A DNA stretch of 64,000 nucleotides from Carettochelys insculpta (taxonomy: Eukaryota; Chordata; Testudines; Carettochelyidae), in the NCBI RefSeq assembly GCF_033958435.1, contig NC_134137.1, positions 174,915,501 to 174,979,500 of the forward strand, in the 5' to 3' direction. This document shows, one piece after another, positions 26,094 to 37,996 of the stretch. The stretch's first letter is position 1. Each line of letters opens with the position of its first letter. The notes under the pieces were generated by a model that had not been told where the DNA came from, made no database searches, and worked only from the letters and a program-made list of their open reading frames with translations. Both the position numbers and the translations under genes were made by a program.

Positions 26094-27217
26094 ATACAGA
26101 CAAATGAAGGGTGAAATTGTTCTGCAACCAACAAAACTGCTTAGCATGTAAACACCTTGCACACTTTGAAGAGACACTGGAGAGGAAGAGAATTCCATAG
26201 TGCCTCAAAAAATGGGCACAGCACATTGTTTCTGGCTATGGTTTCCTTTTTTTACCCAGACTTTTCTGTCTGGTGAGCTTTTCCTGAGGCTGCCTGCTGT
26301 GACCCTCGCTATGCAGCACCACTGTACAGCTTCCAGCTAAATCCCATAGGATACTGCAGAGGTTAAAAGAGGAATATGCAATACAGTGAGAAAGAAATGA
26401 CAGATGACAACACATAAGAGATGTCAAGATGATTTAAAACCGATCAGGCCTATTGTTTTATTTGGACTGATTTAAGGTTACATTGAGGCAGTGTGGTTAC
26501 TATGTGTAACCAAATTCTGTACTTTCTAATACCATGTGTCAAGCAAATTTAGTGACTAAATTGAGCTAAATGTGGATAACCCCAGATTTCCTTAAATATT
26601 TGATTTAATCTGGATAACATTCCTCCTTTTACAAGTACATTAGGATTCCAATGATGTTAAATCTCATTGAATTTGTATGTGCGTCATTAACCTGAAAACG
26701 TGTCTCAGGGGCTTAGCACTTCATACTGAAAACTGCCAAGTACTCCTGCCCTCACTTAAACTTACCTGACACCCTTCTAGTCCCTCTTCTCAGTCCTGCC
26801 AAAATACTTCCTTTCCAGGCTCTTGGTCATAGCAATCAACCTTCTGAAGAGCACAGGTGAAATTCCTTTAGGCCAGCAAATCTCATCCTTCTCTTGGGTC
26901 ACAAAAGAAAATTAGGGGATCCCTCTCATTTTCACTTAATTATAAAAAGGGGGGGCAGGTTGTAACAAGTGCTTTGGACCTGTTCATGCACCCCAGGTAA
27001 AGAATGCATTCTTTGAGAGCTTTGATCAATGAGAAGGAGTACTGGAGAGCAATTCTATTTTATTCAAGGTTCTATTAGCAAAGTTTTCCCAGTCCTGATG
27101 CAAAAACTGGGAGGCCTTCTCTTACATGGCTGAGTCAGTTAAATATTGCAAATAACAATATGAATGGGAAATTGTCTTTAGCTTTTTCTCTCCTCACCCC
27201 TATGATGTATTAAACAG

Positions 27218-27385
27218 ACTCCTGGGATTCTGTTCAGCGAACCAAAGATGTGTCCCCTCAGCTGAACCAGGCCACGATCATTGACCTCCATCCTTCCTCC
27301 ACCTACAACATCCGCATGTACGCCAAAAACCGCATTGGCAAGAGCGAAGCAAGCAATGAGCTCACTATCACTACGGATGAAGCAG
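27218..27385 (+). CDS. DSCAM: DSCAM exon: second half of fibronectin III domain 1
   Basis: The exon begins with AC completing the Asp codon and reads [18 protein letters not shown]. It continues through the FNIII E-F region ([20 protein letters not shown]) to ELTITTDEA plus one base. The Tyr of STY and the NRIGKS turn are typical of the FNIII F-G region. The acceptor is TTAAACAG and the donor is GCAG|GTATGT. With the 16390-16518 exon it gives a 297-nt module flanked by phase-1 introns. Confidence 0.96.
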
Positions 27386-28086
27386 GTATGTTCTAGCTTG
27401 CTATTGGCTAAGTCTCACCTGAGCTTGAGTTTTCTTCCTTATGAGTAATTTCTGTTTGAAATGCCAGTGATAGGACTGCAGGTATCTCACAGAGGGTGAT
27501 AAAATATTCCAAGAAAGCAAGATTTCAGAAACCTCATTGCCCAGGCCTGTCATTAAGGCTGTTCACTAGCAGCCAGTGGCCAAAAAACAGATTATGCCCC
27601 AAATGTTCGACCTTGGGGACTTGATACTGTGCATTTAATCCCTGTTTAAGCACTTCAGTAAGTAATATCTGAATTGTAGCTATGGCTCAGCATCTATGAA
27701 TAATCAGGCCTCTTTATTAGAAGCCCTAATATCCATCCCAGGATTGAAAATGTGGAGCTGCATGAACAATGTCACTATTGAGCTATTCTCTACCCATTTA
27801 ATGTCCTGGCTGCAGTTAGTTTCCTCTAATTGATTGACATTGTTTCTTTTAATTTAATTTTCATGCAGTCCATGACCACAGCACTTCTTGTCCAGCCAGG
27901 AGGGCAAGTGAATGACTTTTCAGGCATACTACAGCAATAGTACTGTACTGGCAAGAGGACTGTTCCAGAACCTTCCCTTTAATACCTTGAATAGCCCTTT
28001 TTGAGCCTGTAATTGCTGCTTGCAGTGGCTTTTTTTGCATTCATACCTCCATATGTCTCACTTGCTGGAGTGGAAAAAAAGTTATC

Positions 28087-28109
28087 TTTTTTTTTTTTTT
28101 TTTTTTTTT
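28087..28109. repeat. T23 homopolymer
   Basis: An uninterrupted run of 23 T on the + strand within the intron. Confidence 0.95.
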
Positions 28110-28490
28110 GCTTTCCTTTGCTCTGGTACCTCCCTCTTTCTGAAGCTGATGCTCTATCGTCTTGTTCTTGGAATTATATTTAATAATATTGAATGCCTGC
28201 AAATAATTCCCCCAACAGATAGTCCAATTAAATGAGTAGAAATCACAGGTGGGATTTCCTAAGGAGCCTAAGGAAGTTGAACATAATGAAATCCTGATAT
28301 CACTTAGATTCCTTTGAAAAGTACAGGACATGCAAGAGTGTGGTATTTCTTGTTTGAAAAGCATACCTGCACCATGCATATTTTATTCTGTGTTAACATA
28401 CTAGCACCCTGCCTGTTTTGTTTTGTTTTGTTTTGGGGTTTTTTTGTTTGTTTGTTTTTCTGTCGTAAAATATATGTGCTAGTAGTTTGG

Positions 28491-28895
28491 CAATGGGCTA
28501 CCGAGGGTAGCGAGCGGGCCATATGAGTGGCCCTCCTGGCCCCCCTTCATCTCAGTGGGCCACAAGATTGTCATAACCAAGACACTTAGTTTTGCTACCT
28601 GCAGCTGTGTACCTAGAATTTGTGGGGTGTGCCAGTTGAACCACAGCTGAACTTTGATGGGATGCAGAGGGAGCACATGACTCTCACAATCAATTTGAGT
28701 GCAACCAGCACGCACCTCACTTCACATGCTCTTGCGTATCATTTCATCAGCGCTGGTAGGAAAAAACCTACACGGATGGGAACCAGTGGACTCTGGCAAC
28801 CCTGAGGGCAACAGTAAACAAAATGTCTTGTGGGCCACACAGAAAGCCCTGATAGGCTGCATGAGGCCCATAAGTCTCAAGTTGCCTACTACTAT
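28491..28895. repeat. Degenerate hAT/MITE-like repeat
   Basis: It reads GGGCCATATGAGTGGCCCTCC at the left and GGCCCATAAGTCTCAAGTTGCC at the right, similar in type to 8125-8680. The ends and class are uncertain. Confidence 0.4.
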
Positions 28896-29046
28896 AATAG
28901 GTGTTTTCAGGAAGCCTTATGGCCTTGTGTTTTACAGGAGGGGTTTACAGTGAAAACCAAAGCAAACAGGAGACAACCTGAACTTCATTCATTCCCCACC
29001 TCCATCCCAATCCCCTGCTTCAACACATATGTTCTGGCCACACTTA

Positions 29047-29314
29047 GGCTATATCTACACTAGAGAGATTTGTAGACAAAATTGGGGTTTTGTAGACAAA
29101 ACTCGTGGAGCGTCTCACACAAAATGCATTTTGTTGACAGAAACTGTTGACTGAAAAGCTGTGTAGACCTCCGGAAGGCCCTTTGGTGGACAGAGTGGAT
29201 CAAAATATCGATCCACTTATTTGTGTAGATGCGATCTACCAACAGAAGTTTTGTCAGGACATCTCTTAATGGCAGTTACTTCTGTAGACAGAGACTGCTA
29301 ATGTAAACATAGCC
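29047..29314. mobile_element. Harbinger-like MITE (TTGTAGACAAAA type)
   Basis: The left end GGCTATATCTACACTAGAG pairs with the reverse complement of the right end (GGCTATGTTTACATTAGC). Flanks are TTA (29044-29046) and ATA (29315-29317), compatible with a mutated TWA duplication. Internal TTTTGTAGACAAAACT and TTTTGTTGACAGAA resemble the subterminal TTTTGTCAACAAAA of the large Harbinger elements. Confidence 0.65.
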
Positions 29315-30439
29315 ATACTGTCTCTGTTAGAAAAGGAAAAAAGAATGGTGAAAACTCCACATTATGGCTTTGAATTTTATTTGATTTGTCAGTGGTGTGT
29401 GGCAAGTTTCTTTACTATATATCAGGAAAGTATAAGTAGCTTGTTTGCTTTTGAATGACATGCTGAATGCTTCTCTTGTTTCTCTTGTTTGCAAGGTGAA
29501 AGTGAAATCTTTAGCGAAATAGGTTACTCATCCTCAGAGCCAACAGAACCTCCACTTTGCATTCCCTCCTCTCCAAAATCTCCTGAAGAAATTGTGTCTC
29601 ATACACACACACACGTTATTAGTATTTGCTGTTACTGAACTTGGAATGTTTCTTACTTGCTAACTTTCTTTTGTCTGGTAATTAACATGTCAGAATCAGC
29701 AATTGACCTCCCATTAAAGAGTAACTCCCATATTAGCAGGCTGAAACCTGGATGTCACATTGCATTCAGTGCCTGCTGACCTAGTTTCAGGATGACTGGG
29801 CCTTTCACTGCTCTAATTAAGGAGCTGTCCGGTTAGAGTTATAGGTCAGTTATGTGGAATCTTTAGTCAAATGTCATTGATTTATTCAAGGAACAATTAG
29901 AGGAGGAGTCAGGTCTAGGCAAGGCACATAGCATTTGTTGTCTTGGTTTTCGTTTGATCAGTTATGCAACATACAGAACTGTGGTCATGTGTCATTGTTT
30001 ACTGTTGCTCTTAAAAGGTGCTGAGCAAGAAAGTGAAGCCTAAGGAGAGAGATCAAAATGAAGGCTTGAGAAAACCATCTACATTAAAAATTTAAGAATT
30101 CAGACCCATTCATCCCAATGGTTCAGATCACATAGCCTCCACTCATGTGACTCCAGGCTGCTGGCATAATGAATTAGAAGGGAAGCTGAAAAGGACGCCT
30201 TCATCAGGAGGAGAGCTGAACAATATCGTCCTTTCAATAATCTGGAGCTGATTTCAGGGGTATTGGAGCTCCCTGGCACTCATAGCCTTTAATAGCCACT
30301 TCTCTGAAATAATAGCCTGGGGGACCTCATTACCATCAGGGTTTGATAGGAAAGTAGAAGGATTTTTCTTTCTTTCTCTATATTGTTAAAGTTAGCAGCA
30401 GAAATTGAGGGAGATATGGGAGCGGATGTCTCTTTTGGC

Positions 30440-30640
30440 TTTATTACAGACTGGAAGACCTTAAGAGGTTCATTGATCTTCTCTGTGCCTCAGTCTGTTC
30501 ATCTGTACAATGGGGATAAGAACTTTTAACTGCTTCATGGGGATGTCCTGAGGCTTAAATCAGTCCTATCTAAATCCTTTTGAGATGTTCAGTGGAAGAC
30601 CCTAGAAAAATGTGTGTTAGGATTATTATTATTTTTAGCT
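30440..30640. repeat. L2/MIR-like SINE segment
   Basis: CTGTGCCTCAGTCTGTTCATCTG, then ACAATGGGGATAAGAACTTTTAAC, then TTTTGAGATGTTCAGTGGAAGA, follow the order of the 3' part of ancient MIR/L2-derived repeats. The identification is from recognition of these blocks. Confidence 0.5.
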
Positions 30641-31713
30641 TTATTTTGTGTATTGTTCATTACCTATAGGAAGTAAAGCTGCTGGTAAGTGGACTATGCA
30701 AATAGGTATCAATGCTCAATGGATTTAGTTCATCTGTATAAGGGTATGATTATGCTGCAGTTGGGAACAACCCAGGCAGATAGTATAGCTCAAGCCTGCA
30801 TGCTCAGAATAACAATGTGGACACTGAAGTTCTGGCAAGGCTTTGGGCTAGCTACCCAAGTGCAGAACAAGAGGTGGTGGTTGGGCTTGAGAGCCTAAGC
30901 AGCCACCTGATCTACAATATCCGTCTTTACCAGGTTAGCTTGAGCCCCACTGGCATGAGTCTGTCTATCTGGGCTGGGAGACTCACTCCCAGATGCCGTG
31001 CAAACATACCATAAGGATGTGTTTACCCTTCAATTAAAAACCCACTTCTGGTTTGTGCCAGCTCTCCGCTGCTCAGATTATTGAGCAGTTTAATTGTGGT
31101 GCAGACATTCCAGGCTTGAGGCTGCAGCCTGAGTCCTGGGACCCTCTCACCTCACAGGAACCTAGAGCCCAGGCTTCAGCCTCAGTCCAGACATCTACAC
31201 TGTGGCGAAACAGCCCCACAGTCTGAGCCCTGGATGCCCACGTCAGCAGGCATGGCCCAAGCACAGACAGTTTTATAGTGGCACTGCAGGCGTACGCTGA
31301 GAGGTTAACATAACCTTGGACATTCTGAATGGAATTTTTATGAAAAATCACCTATGGGGCCCAAATTAATTCCTGTAAGCCATACTGGCAATTCACCTCA
31401 TTGCCTTCAGGACTGTCGTAAGAGACCTGGCAACTCTTAATAATCTTGTGTGTTGTGGTGAATGTGTACAGTCAAATTGGCAGACAGTGATTTCACACTA
31501 CCACACCCTCTGTTGCAGCCCCCTTATCGTACCCTTTGTCACAGCACTCTCCCTTCTCTCTTCTCCATGCCCTCAGTCACCATCCTCTGCCCTAGCCCAG
31601 TGCCTCCACACATATATTACACTATGCCCTCTATCACAGCTTCCTCCTTCCCACCACATCCTCTGCCATGACTTCTATATTCTCCATCACAAACTCACCT
31701 ACAGTGTGCCTCC

Positions 31714-31761
31714 ACCATTCACCTTCCTCAACAATCTACCATTCACCTTCCTCAACAATCT
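31714..31761. repeat. 24-bp perfect tandem duplication
   Basis: The unit starting ACCATTCACCTTCCTCAACA occupies 31714-31737 and 31738-31761 with no differences. It sits inside a CT-rich tract (31480-31850). Confidence 0.9.
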
Positions 31762-31839
31762 GTCACACTCCCCCTCACCTCTAACTGCATTATACTATCT
31801 GTTTCACCCCACAGTCCATTACAGCCTCTGTCTTACTCC

Positions 31840-31925
31840 TTAGAATCCTAGAACCATAGGGTGAGAAGGGACATGAAGGGTCATCTAGTTTAATCCCCTG
31901 CCAGGTGCAGGACCCTTTTCCCTCT
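31840..31925 (-). repeat. CR1 LINE 3' end, minus orientation
   Basis: It starts AGAATCCTAGAACCATAGGG, continues GAGAAGGGACATGAAGGGTC, then ATCTAGTTTAATCCCCTGCC. This is the typical CR1 3' terminus read in reverse. Confidence 0.7.
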
Positions 31926-31985
31926 ACTTGCCTTCACGCCTATCTTACCCCACCTCCAGCTTCCCTCTGACACAGTATATAACTA

Positions 31986-32168
31986 CCAGAAGGGTAGCTG
32001 TGTTAGTCTGTATCTTCTAGAACAACAAGAAGTCCTGTGGCACCTTATAGACTAACAGATACTTTGGAGCATAAGCTTTCATGGGCAAAGACCTGCTTCA
32101 TCAGATGCATGAGTTCTTTGACAAAGTGGGTCCTTGCCCATGAAAGCTTATGCTCCAAAATACCTGTT
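31986..32168. repeat. Penelope-tail-like foldback insertion with 12-bp target duplication
   Basis: The direct repeat AGTATATAACTA lies at 31974-31985 and 32169-32180. The 183-bp insert starts GGTAGCTGTGTTAGTCTGTA near its left end. It contains arms of about 40 bp that fold: TAACAGATACTTTGGAGCATAAGC... pairs with ...GCTTATGCTCCAAAATACCTGTTA, around a loop with GATGCATGAG. Confidence 0.8.
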
Positions 32169-32260
32169 AGTATATAACTATTCACTCTGTAATGGACTCA
32201 CCACAGACTTTGCCACAAACCCTTCAGCTTCATTTTTTTCCTCCATAGTCCACCAACAAA

Positions 32261-32340
32261 GGCCCTGAATCTGCTCTCACTTACATTGGTAAATGTCAGA
32301 AGTACTAAAGTAAAGCCAATGTGAGATCAGAACTGGGTCC
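32261..32340. repeat. Short foldback interspersed repeat
   Basis: GGCCCTGAATCTGCTCTCAC on the left pairs imperfectly with the reverse complement of GTGAGATCAGAACTGGGTCC on the right. Confidence 0.45.
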
Positions 32341-32764
32341 TGGATGTGTTTTGCGAAAGCAACAAAGCAATCCAGAATCTTGACAAAAATAAGGCAAAGG
32401 AGCTAATGTTTGCTGCAGGTATTTAATTGCAGCATTGACATGCCCTTTCAGTAAGGACCCACGTGAGCTGTGGGGAATGATTCCACTTCCCCAGGCATAA
32501 AATTCACCCCTGGCTACAGGCCAACAAAACCCCACAAAATGAGACTTGTACATGATTTCAGTGGAGCATATCCCTTGTGCTAGGTCTTTATACAGTGGCA
32601 AATTTCACCACTTGTAAGGCAAATGGATTTCTTTCACTGCAGCTGTCATTTGCTCCTGGTGTTCCTTCCCACCCCTTCATTGCAATTTCCATTTTCTTCT
32701 GCTTTCCCCTCTCACAGCTTAGTCTCGCCTGCTTCATTTCCTTGCTCTCCTTGCCTTAGTATTA

Positions 32765-33240
32765 TACAGGGTGAACCTCTCTAATCCAGAACTCTCACAT
32801 CCAGCAACATCCATAGTACAGCATGATTTTAGTTAGCCGGATGACCACTTATCATGGTGTGGCCAAGTTTCGTGTTGTGCCATAAAGTTTGTTTTCAGCC
32901 ACCAGGCCTGGCTCTCAGTGTTCTGTGTTGTTATTTAGCTCTGATTTACCCCGAATGTCTTCTGAGAGCCCAGTAAGCAGTGGAAGTATTGGGAATGTGC
33001 TAGACAATCCCTTTTTTTGGCAAATTCTGTCATTCAGCTGTAGTAGAGAGTTTCAACCAGTATTTGTGAGTTCATACTTGTTATTCATGCCACCTCATAT
33101 ATTTAGAAATCCTCTACTAGAGCACTCAGACAGTTTCATCTCTTCCTTTGCATCCTTCCATGAAAACGGTTTGTTTTGGTTAGCTCCAATACAACAGAGA
33201 TCATTGTATTACAACTGTCTATCTTAGATATAAGTTTCTC
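32765..33240. repeat. Degenerate DNA-transposon-like repeat
   Basis: It begins CAGGGTGAACCTCTCTAATCC and then CCAGCATGATTTTAGTTAGCC, a common sauropsid repeat start. I recognise the block but cannot place its right end or class. Confidence 0.35.
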
Positions 33241-33299
33241 AGGACCAGAACCTTGGCTTCCCACATGTTGGTGAAGCTCCACACATACCTTTGGCAGTG

Positions 33300-33675
33300 C
33301 AGTAAAACCCCAGTTATCTGAACCCGGGCTATCCAACATTCCATTTTATCTGACAGCTCCCAGGGCGTGTGGGAAAAAGCAGAATGTTGGTTAACCAGGG
33401 TGGGAGGGGGAGAGAGGGTCGGATAATTGCTCCCCCAGCCCTGAAGCAACTGGGAGCCGGCTTCTGGCATCTGGCAGCCCACCCTGGGCAGGCGACATCC
33501 CACCTCAGGGAACCTGCCCCGGGGAGCCTGCTCTACAGCAGCCTGTAGCCAACCCTGCTGAAGGGGCCCAGGCATCTGGGAGCCCCCCGCCACTCCCCTC
33601 CCCCGATATGTGACAAATTCAGTTATCTGACCGTCAGTCATTTCCAATTTATGTTGGATAATTGAGGTTTTACTG
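33300..33675. mobile_element. Tigger/pogo-like MITE
   Basis: The left terminus CAGTAAAACCCCAGTTATCT pairs with the reverse complement of the right terminus (CAGTAAAACCTCAATTATCC). These are the known ends of pogo/Tigger-type elements. The expected TA flank is TG on both sides here. The interior repeats AGTTATCTGA near 33620. It is noncoding. Confidence 0.65.
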
Positions 33676-34344
33676 TGTATAAATAAGAAGCAAGACAACC
33701 TCTGACTGACCCAGCAGGAATTGTCCTATGCTCATTTCATCAGGCGGGTTCCTCTTTATATGGTTTCCACAATGAGCTGTTTAGACACAGTTAAATTATA
33801 TGCTCTGTTTTTACTTCATGAAATAATTATTTTGTACTGAACATGCTCAGTTGTTAGTGAGCAGAAGGAATTCAGTCAGAAGCTACATACTGAAATGATC
33901 AAAGCTGGTTAAAGAGTTTCTATGTTTCCTAATTCTGAGCGGGTGGTGCTGTTTGTTCAGAGCTGGCACATTCACAACAGCTTAAAGCACATTTGGTACA
34001 TCAGTAGATCAGACTTCAAAGGGAAAGAAAAGCATCTTGAATATGTCACTAAACAAGGCTTTTGGGAAAAGTCACCAATGACTCAGTCCTGTTTTATTCA
34101 TGGCCATGCTGAATTTTGAAGTACATTACAGTTCATTGTCACAAAGACCAGCTAGTAGAGACGTCTTGGCCTTTTGGTTTTGTTTGAATAAAGCACCTTC
34201 AGTACTTCGTATGCTGTTAAATGGTTTTACCAACCCAAAATCTCTATTCGCTGCCACAGTGTTGATATAAACACAGTATATTGTATCTGTGTCTCCTACA
34301 TTATAAGCCCCTGCCTTCTGAAGTGCATGTGTCTCTCTCACCAG

Positions 34345-34415
34345 CTCCTGATGGGCCACCACAGGAAGTTCAGCTTGAGCCCATATCTTCACAAAGCATT
34401 CGGGTCACCTGGAAA
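34345..34415 (+). CDS. DSCAM: DSCAM exon: first part of fibronectin III domain 2
   Basis: This is a short exon of 71 nt entering in phase 1 and leaving in phase 0. The translation is A (shared codon) [20 protein letters not shown] then TWK. It holds the FNIII A and B strands with the conserved Trp. The acceptor is CTCACCAG and the donor is GGAAA|GTAAGT, which is near consensus. It is too short to stand out as an independent open frame, but it joins 47447 perfectly in frame (WK|APKKH). It has a strong donor but is followed by a 13 kb transposon-filled intron. Confidence 0.94.
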
Positions 34416-36322
34416 GTAAGTAAATGTACCTGGAATCATAGACTCTAGCAGTATTTGTGTGTGTTCAAGGAGCTGCTGTGAGTTTAGCTATAACAACAAT
34501 GGATCAGAATTATTTTATTTTGAATAAAGTTTGTAAATCATTTTGCCAACAGATCTTTCAAGCTTCACCAATACAACTGACATTTTATTCAAGGAAAGAA
34601 CACTCCAGAGGAAAGTAATTGCTCCAGGCCTGTGTTTCTGTTGAACAGAGATACATTTGCTGTTTGTTCTCTGAGTGCCCTTATTCTGAGTTTGCAAGCA
34701 AGGCTTTGTGCTGACAAAATTAGTGCTCGTTCAGGACTGATATAATTACAAAAGGCATCAGCCCCCAAAGCCTTTGTAGTCAATGGGAGTCTTTCCATTG
34801 ATTTTAGTACAGGTCCTTACCAAAGGAATGATTGATAGTGGCATGGAGACCTTTTCGGTGCTAGTGGGACACACATCTCCAGTTGCGAGTTAAAAAGTTC
34901 AAGTACATCCCACGAGTTCGTGCATCGTTTAGTAAAAATTATGATTCCAATATAATCTTTTAAAATTTCCATTGTGACTGCTATAGTCTAGTGATTATGC
35001 TTTGATTGTTTTTCTTCAATATTATTCAGTGTCCTGATAACTGAAAAGTTTTACAATTGTTTGACAATGAAACCAGTAGGTTGATAAATAAGTTAAAACA
35101 AACTGTGCATCCAGATGGATAGAATAAAATTATGTAGTCCCTATAGTATAATCTTAATAAAAGTGGCAATTTCAATATCATATTCAGAAATATCATGGAT
35201 AAACTGTCGAAATAAATTACAGCAAAATGGTCGTTAACTTGTGTAGAAGTTCTGCATGGTTACTGTAACTCAGGGGCAATGTGAACTTTACCATGCCACG
35301 CAGAACTTCTGGAGTGCTGTGGTAATGATTATAGAATGCTGCCCATTATTCCTGCCAGCACATTCTCATTTCAAATAGTTCATGATGGTCAAGGTTATCA
35401 TGTGGATGAAGAAAGTGCCTGTATATACAGGCAGCCTATAGCTAATGAATTCTCCAGTTAATACAGATAAACCTAACGTGGCAGAGATTCTTGAGCGTGG
35501 TAGAGATTATAGAGCACAGACATATTAAAGCTCCATCTCCAGGAGCACGTACAAGTTTCCCAACCATGTGTTCAAAATCAATTCCTCCCAACTGCACATG
35601 CATGGTGTGCATGTTGGGAGGACAGGGGGGTTTAAACTTCTAGGAATGAATCCCCTTTGCTGCTGCTGTATGCTATGCGTTATTCTTTGTAGTGCATATG
35701 TCATCTGCGAAACATAGCATTTAGTACCAAAATATAATGATTCAGATTGGGAGGGGAGATATAAAATTATAAAATGCAGCAAATTAAACCTGACTTGTTT
35801 CATTAGGCAAAATTATTTTGCTACTCCTTTTTTAGGGGTCCACTAGACAGCAATAATGTTTACACTACTTTCATGTCATATAATTATACTTTTCATTGCT
35901 GTGCTTTCCACAGGTATCAGTGGTTTATGGCTGCTAAGTATTGACCCATATAGCAGGCAAAATGAAGCTCAATAATATACTAGTAGAGAAAGCCAGAGCA
36001 TGTACGTGATGTTCTGTACTTCAGTATAATTTATCCTTGGCAGGAGACTGCATAGTTGTCATCTGAAATAACGTACACCATACACTGACTTTGGTCTTAT
36101 GTAAATAAATGCTTAAAATCTGATTTGGGAGGAGATTTTTTTTTTTAAAAAAATGCACAAATGGGAGTTGCGCACCATTGACTTTCTATGGCTATGTCTA
36201 GATTACAGCGAGCTGTTGACAGACGTTTTTGTCAGAAGATATCTTCCAAAAAAACTTCTCTTGACAGATGGCAGCTAGACAGCAAAGCAGATTGCTCTGG
36301 TGATCTGCTCTGTCAACAGAGA

Positions 36323-36974
36323 GGCTGTGTCTACACGTGCCCCAAACTTCGAAATGGCCATGCAAATGGCCATTTTGAAGTTTACTAATGAAGCGCTGAA
36401 ATGCATATTCAGCGCTTCATTAGCATGCGGGCGGCAGCCGCGCTTCGAAATTGACGCTCCTTGCCGCCGCGCGGCGTGTCCAGACGGGACTCCTTTTCGA
36501 AAGGATGCTGCCTACTTCAAAGTCCCCTTATTCCTCCTGGCTGTGTCTACACGTGCCCCAAACTTCGAAATGGCCATACAAATGGCCATTTCGAAGTTTA
36601 CTAATGGAGCGCTGAAATGCATATTCAGCGCTTCATTAGCATGCGGGCGGCAGTGGTGCTTCGAAATTGACGAGCCTTGCTGCCGCGCGGCGCATCCAGA
36701 CGGGGCTCCTTTTCGAAAGGGCCCCGCCTACTTCGAAGTCCCCTTATTCCCATGAGCTCATGGGAATAAGGGGACTTCAAAGTAGACGGGGTCCGTTCGA
36801 AAAGGAGCCCCGTCTGGACGCGCCACGCGGCTGCAATCTGCATCAATTTTGAAGCGCCGCTGCCGCCCGCATGCTAATGAAGCGCTGAATATGCATTTCA
36901 GCGCTTCATTAGTAAACTTCGAAATGGCCATTTGCGTGGCCATTTCAAAGTTTGGGGCACGTGTAGACACGGCC
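36323..36974. mobile_element. Palindromic MITE (36539-36974) preceded by an extra half copy
   Basis: 36539-36974 is a 436-bp palindrome centred exactly between 36756 and 36757 (CATGAGCTCATG) with no spacer. Its two arms are roughly 90% identical by eye, starting GGCTGTGTCTACACGTGCCC. Directly before it, 36323-36538 is one more arm in the same orientation as the left arm. The locus is therefore arm, arm, inverted arm. It is noncoding, lies inside Harbinger A, and its GC content exceeds that of the surrounding intron. Confidence 0.8.
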
Positions 36975-37123
36975 CTGCTGGTGAGATGAGTCCTTAAAGG
37001 GCCCACCCCCCAGACTCCCGTTCCCTGCTCTTGCTGAGGTATGCCTACCTCCACAAGGGACAGCACAGCTGCTAAAGCAGGACTTCAATGCTTTCTGGGA
37101 GACACAGCTCTTTCCAGTGAGCC

Positions 37124-37996
37124 ATGGTGCCAGAGCGGCCCCCAGGCTTACACTGGCCCCATGCAGAGGTGCTTCAGCACCAGCTGTACCTCCTATTGGC
37201 CATCCTCCTGTTCCTTACAGAGGGCAAGCCTGACACCACTTTCAAGAAACTCACCGGGGTGCTGGACAGTGACACCCATGCCCACACCACCACCGAGGGT
37301 CACAGGCAGATCTGAAGACACTGCTCAGTTCTGACTGGTGGGACTGGCTGCATTGGGGGGGGGGCAGTGGCTCATCCCCCACCCTCCGGAGACAGGACAC
37401 CAGGCTATAGCCCACCATTCCCCCGGAGAAGTGGGTCGCTGTAGCTCTCTGGAAGCTTGCCATGCCCAACAGCTATCACTCAGTGAGAAACCAGTTTGGT
37501 GTGGAGAAGTCCACCGTCGGGACTCTCCTGAGGGAGGTAAGGCACTCTTGGGAAGCAGTCCCTGCACAGGGAAGTGGGGGTGTCCTGCCAAAGAGGGACC
37601 CTTGGGAAGCAGGGTCAGGGGTGCGAGTGGCGGAGGGGGGAAGCCCTATCCTTGGTGGACAACACCATCCCATCCTCACGCAGCTGTGCTGCAGGGGGGT
37701 GGCCTCACAGTGGGAAGCCTGGAGAGCTCGGAGAGATAGGAGGGGAGGGGGCAGGATGCAGGTAAAGTGTTCCCTCAGCCACCTAAATGCATGCTTTTGG
37801 TGTCTGCTCACCTGCCTGAATGTGGGGGAGCACAACGTCCCCCAAGATGTGTCCCCATGTTGTGCCCAGTACAACATAGTGGAGGGGAAGCAGGAAGCCT
37901 TCCTCCCAGGGTGGGGGTGGATGATGGCCATGGGTACAAGCAGCTGGGTGCATCTCCAATCTGCCAGGCCCATCAGGATGTGGTGCAGATCTGAAA
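37124..37996 (+). pseudogene. Decayed Harbinger transposase with internal deletion (element A)
   Basis: The start region reads MVPERPPG at 37124. Next comes a segment with VAVALWKLAMPNSYHSVRNQ then FGVEKSTVG (about 37432-37530), the helix-turn-helix-like region of Harbinger transposases. A later segment with CLLTCLNVGEHNVPQ and KQEAFLPGWG (about 37800-37920) is typical of the transposase C-terminus. The DDE core (GAIDG.H block and following) expected between them is missing. In-frame stops are present. The homology is to HARBI1-like transposases as I know them. Confidence 0.7.

Larger units (their letters stand above)
16519..27217 (+). other. DSCAM: DSCAM intron within FNIII-1 (10.7 kb)
   Basis: This phase-1 intron splits FNIII-1. 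Recognisable contents are a Penelope-tail-like repeat (18098-18250), a MITE (20530-20922), a (TGAA)n tract (21301-21328), a CR1 LINE fragment (21705-22170), a MITE (22434-22874), a hairpin insertion (23683-23775), a palindromic MITE (25080-25511) and a 40-bp tandem duplication (26014-26093). The stretches 16520-18090, 18260-20520, 23800-25070 and 26100-27210 show nothing I can support. I looked for a second FNIII half-exon that could be an alternative exon and saw none. Confidence 0.75.
27386..34344 (+). other. DSCAM: DSCAM intron between FNIII-1 and FNIII-2
   Basis: This phase-1 intron of about 7.0 kb contains a T23 tract (28087-28109), a hAT-like degenerate repeat (28491-28895), a MITE (29047-29314), an L2/MIR-like segment (30440-30640) and a CT-rich tract with a 24-bp tandem duplication (31480-31850). 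It also contains a CR1 3' end (31840-31925), a foldback insertion (31986-32168), a short foldback (32261-32340) and two pogo/Tigger-like repeats (32765-33240 and 33300-33675). The stretches 29320-30430, 30650-31470 and 33690-34340 show nothing recognised. Confidence 0.75.
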
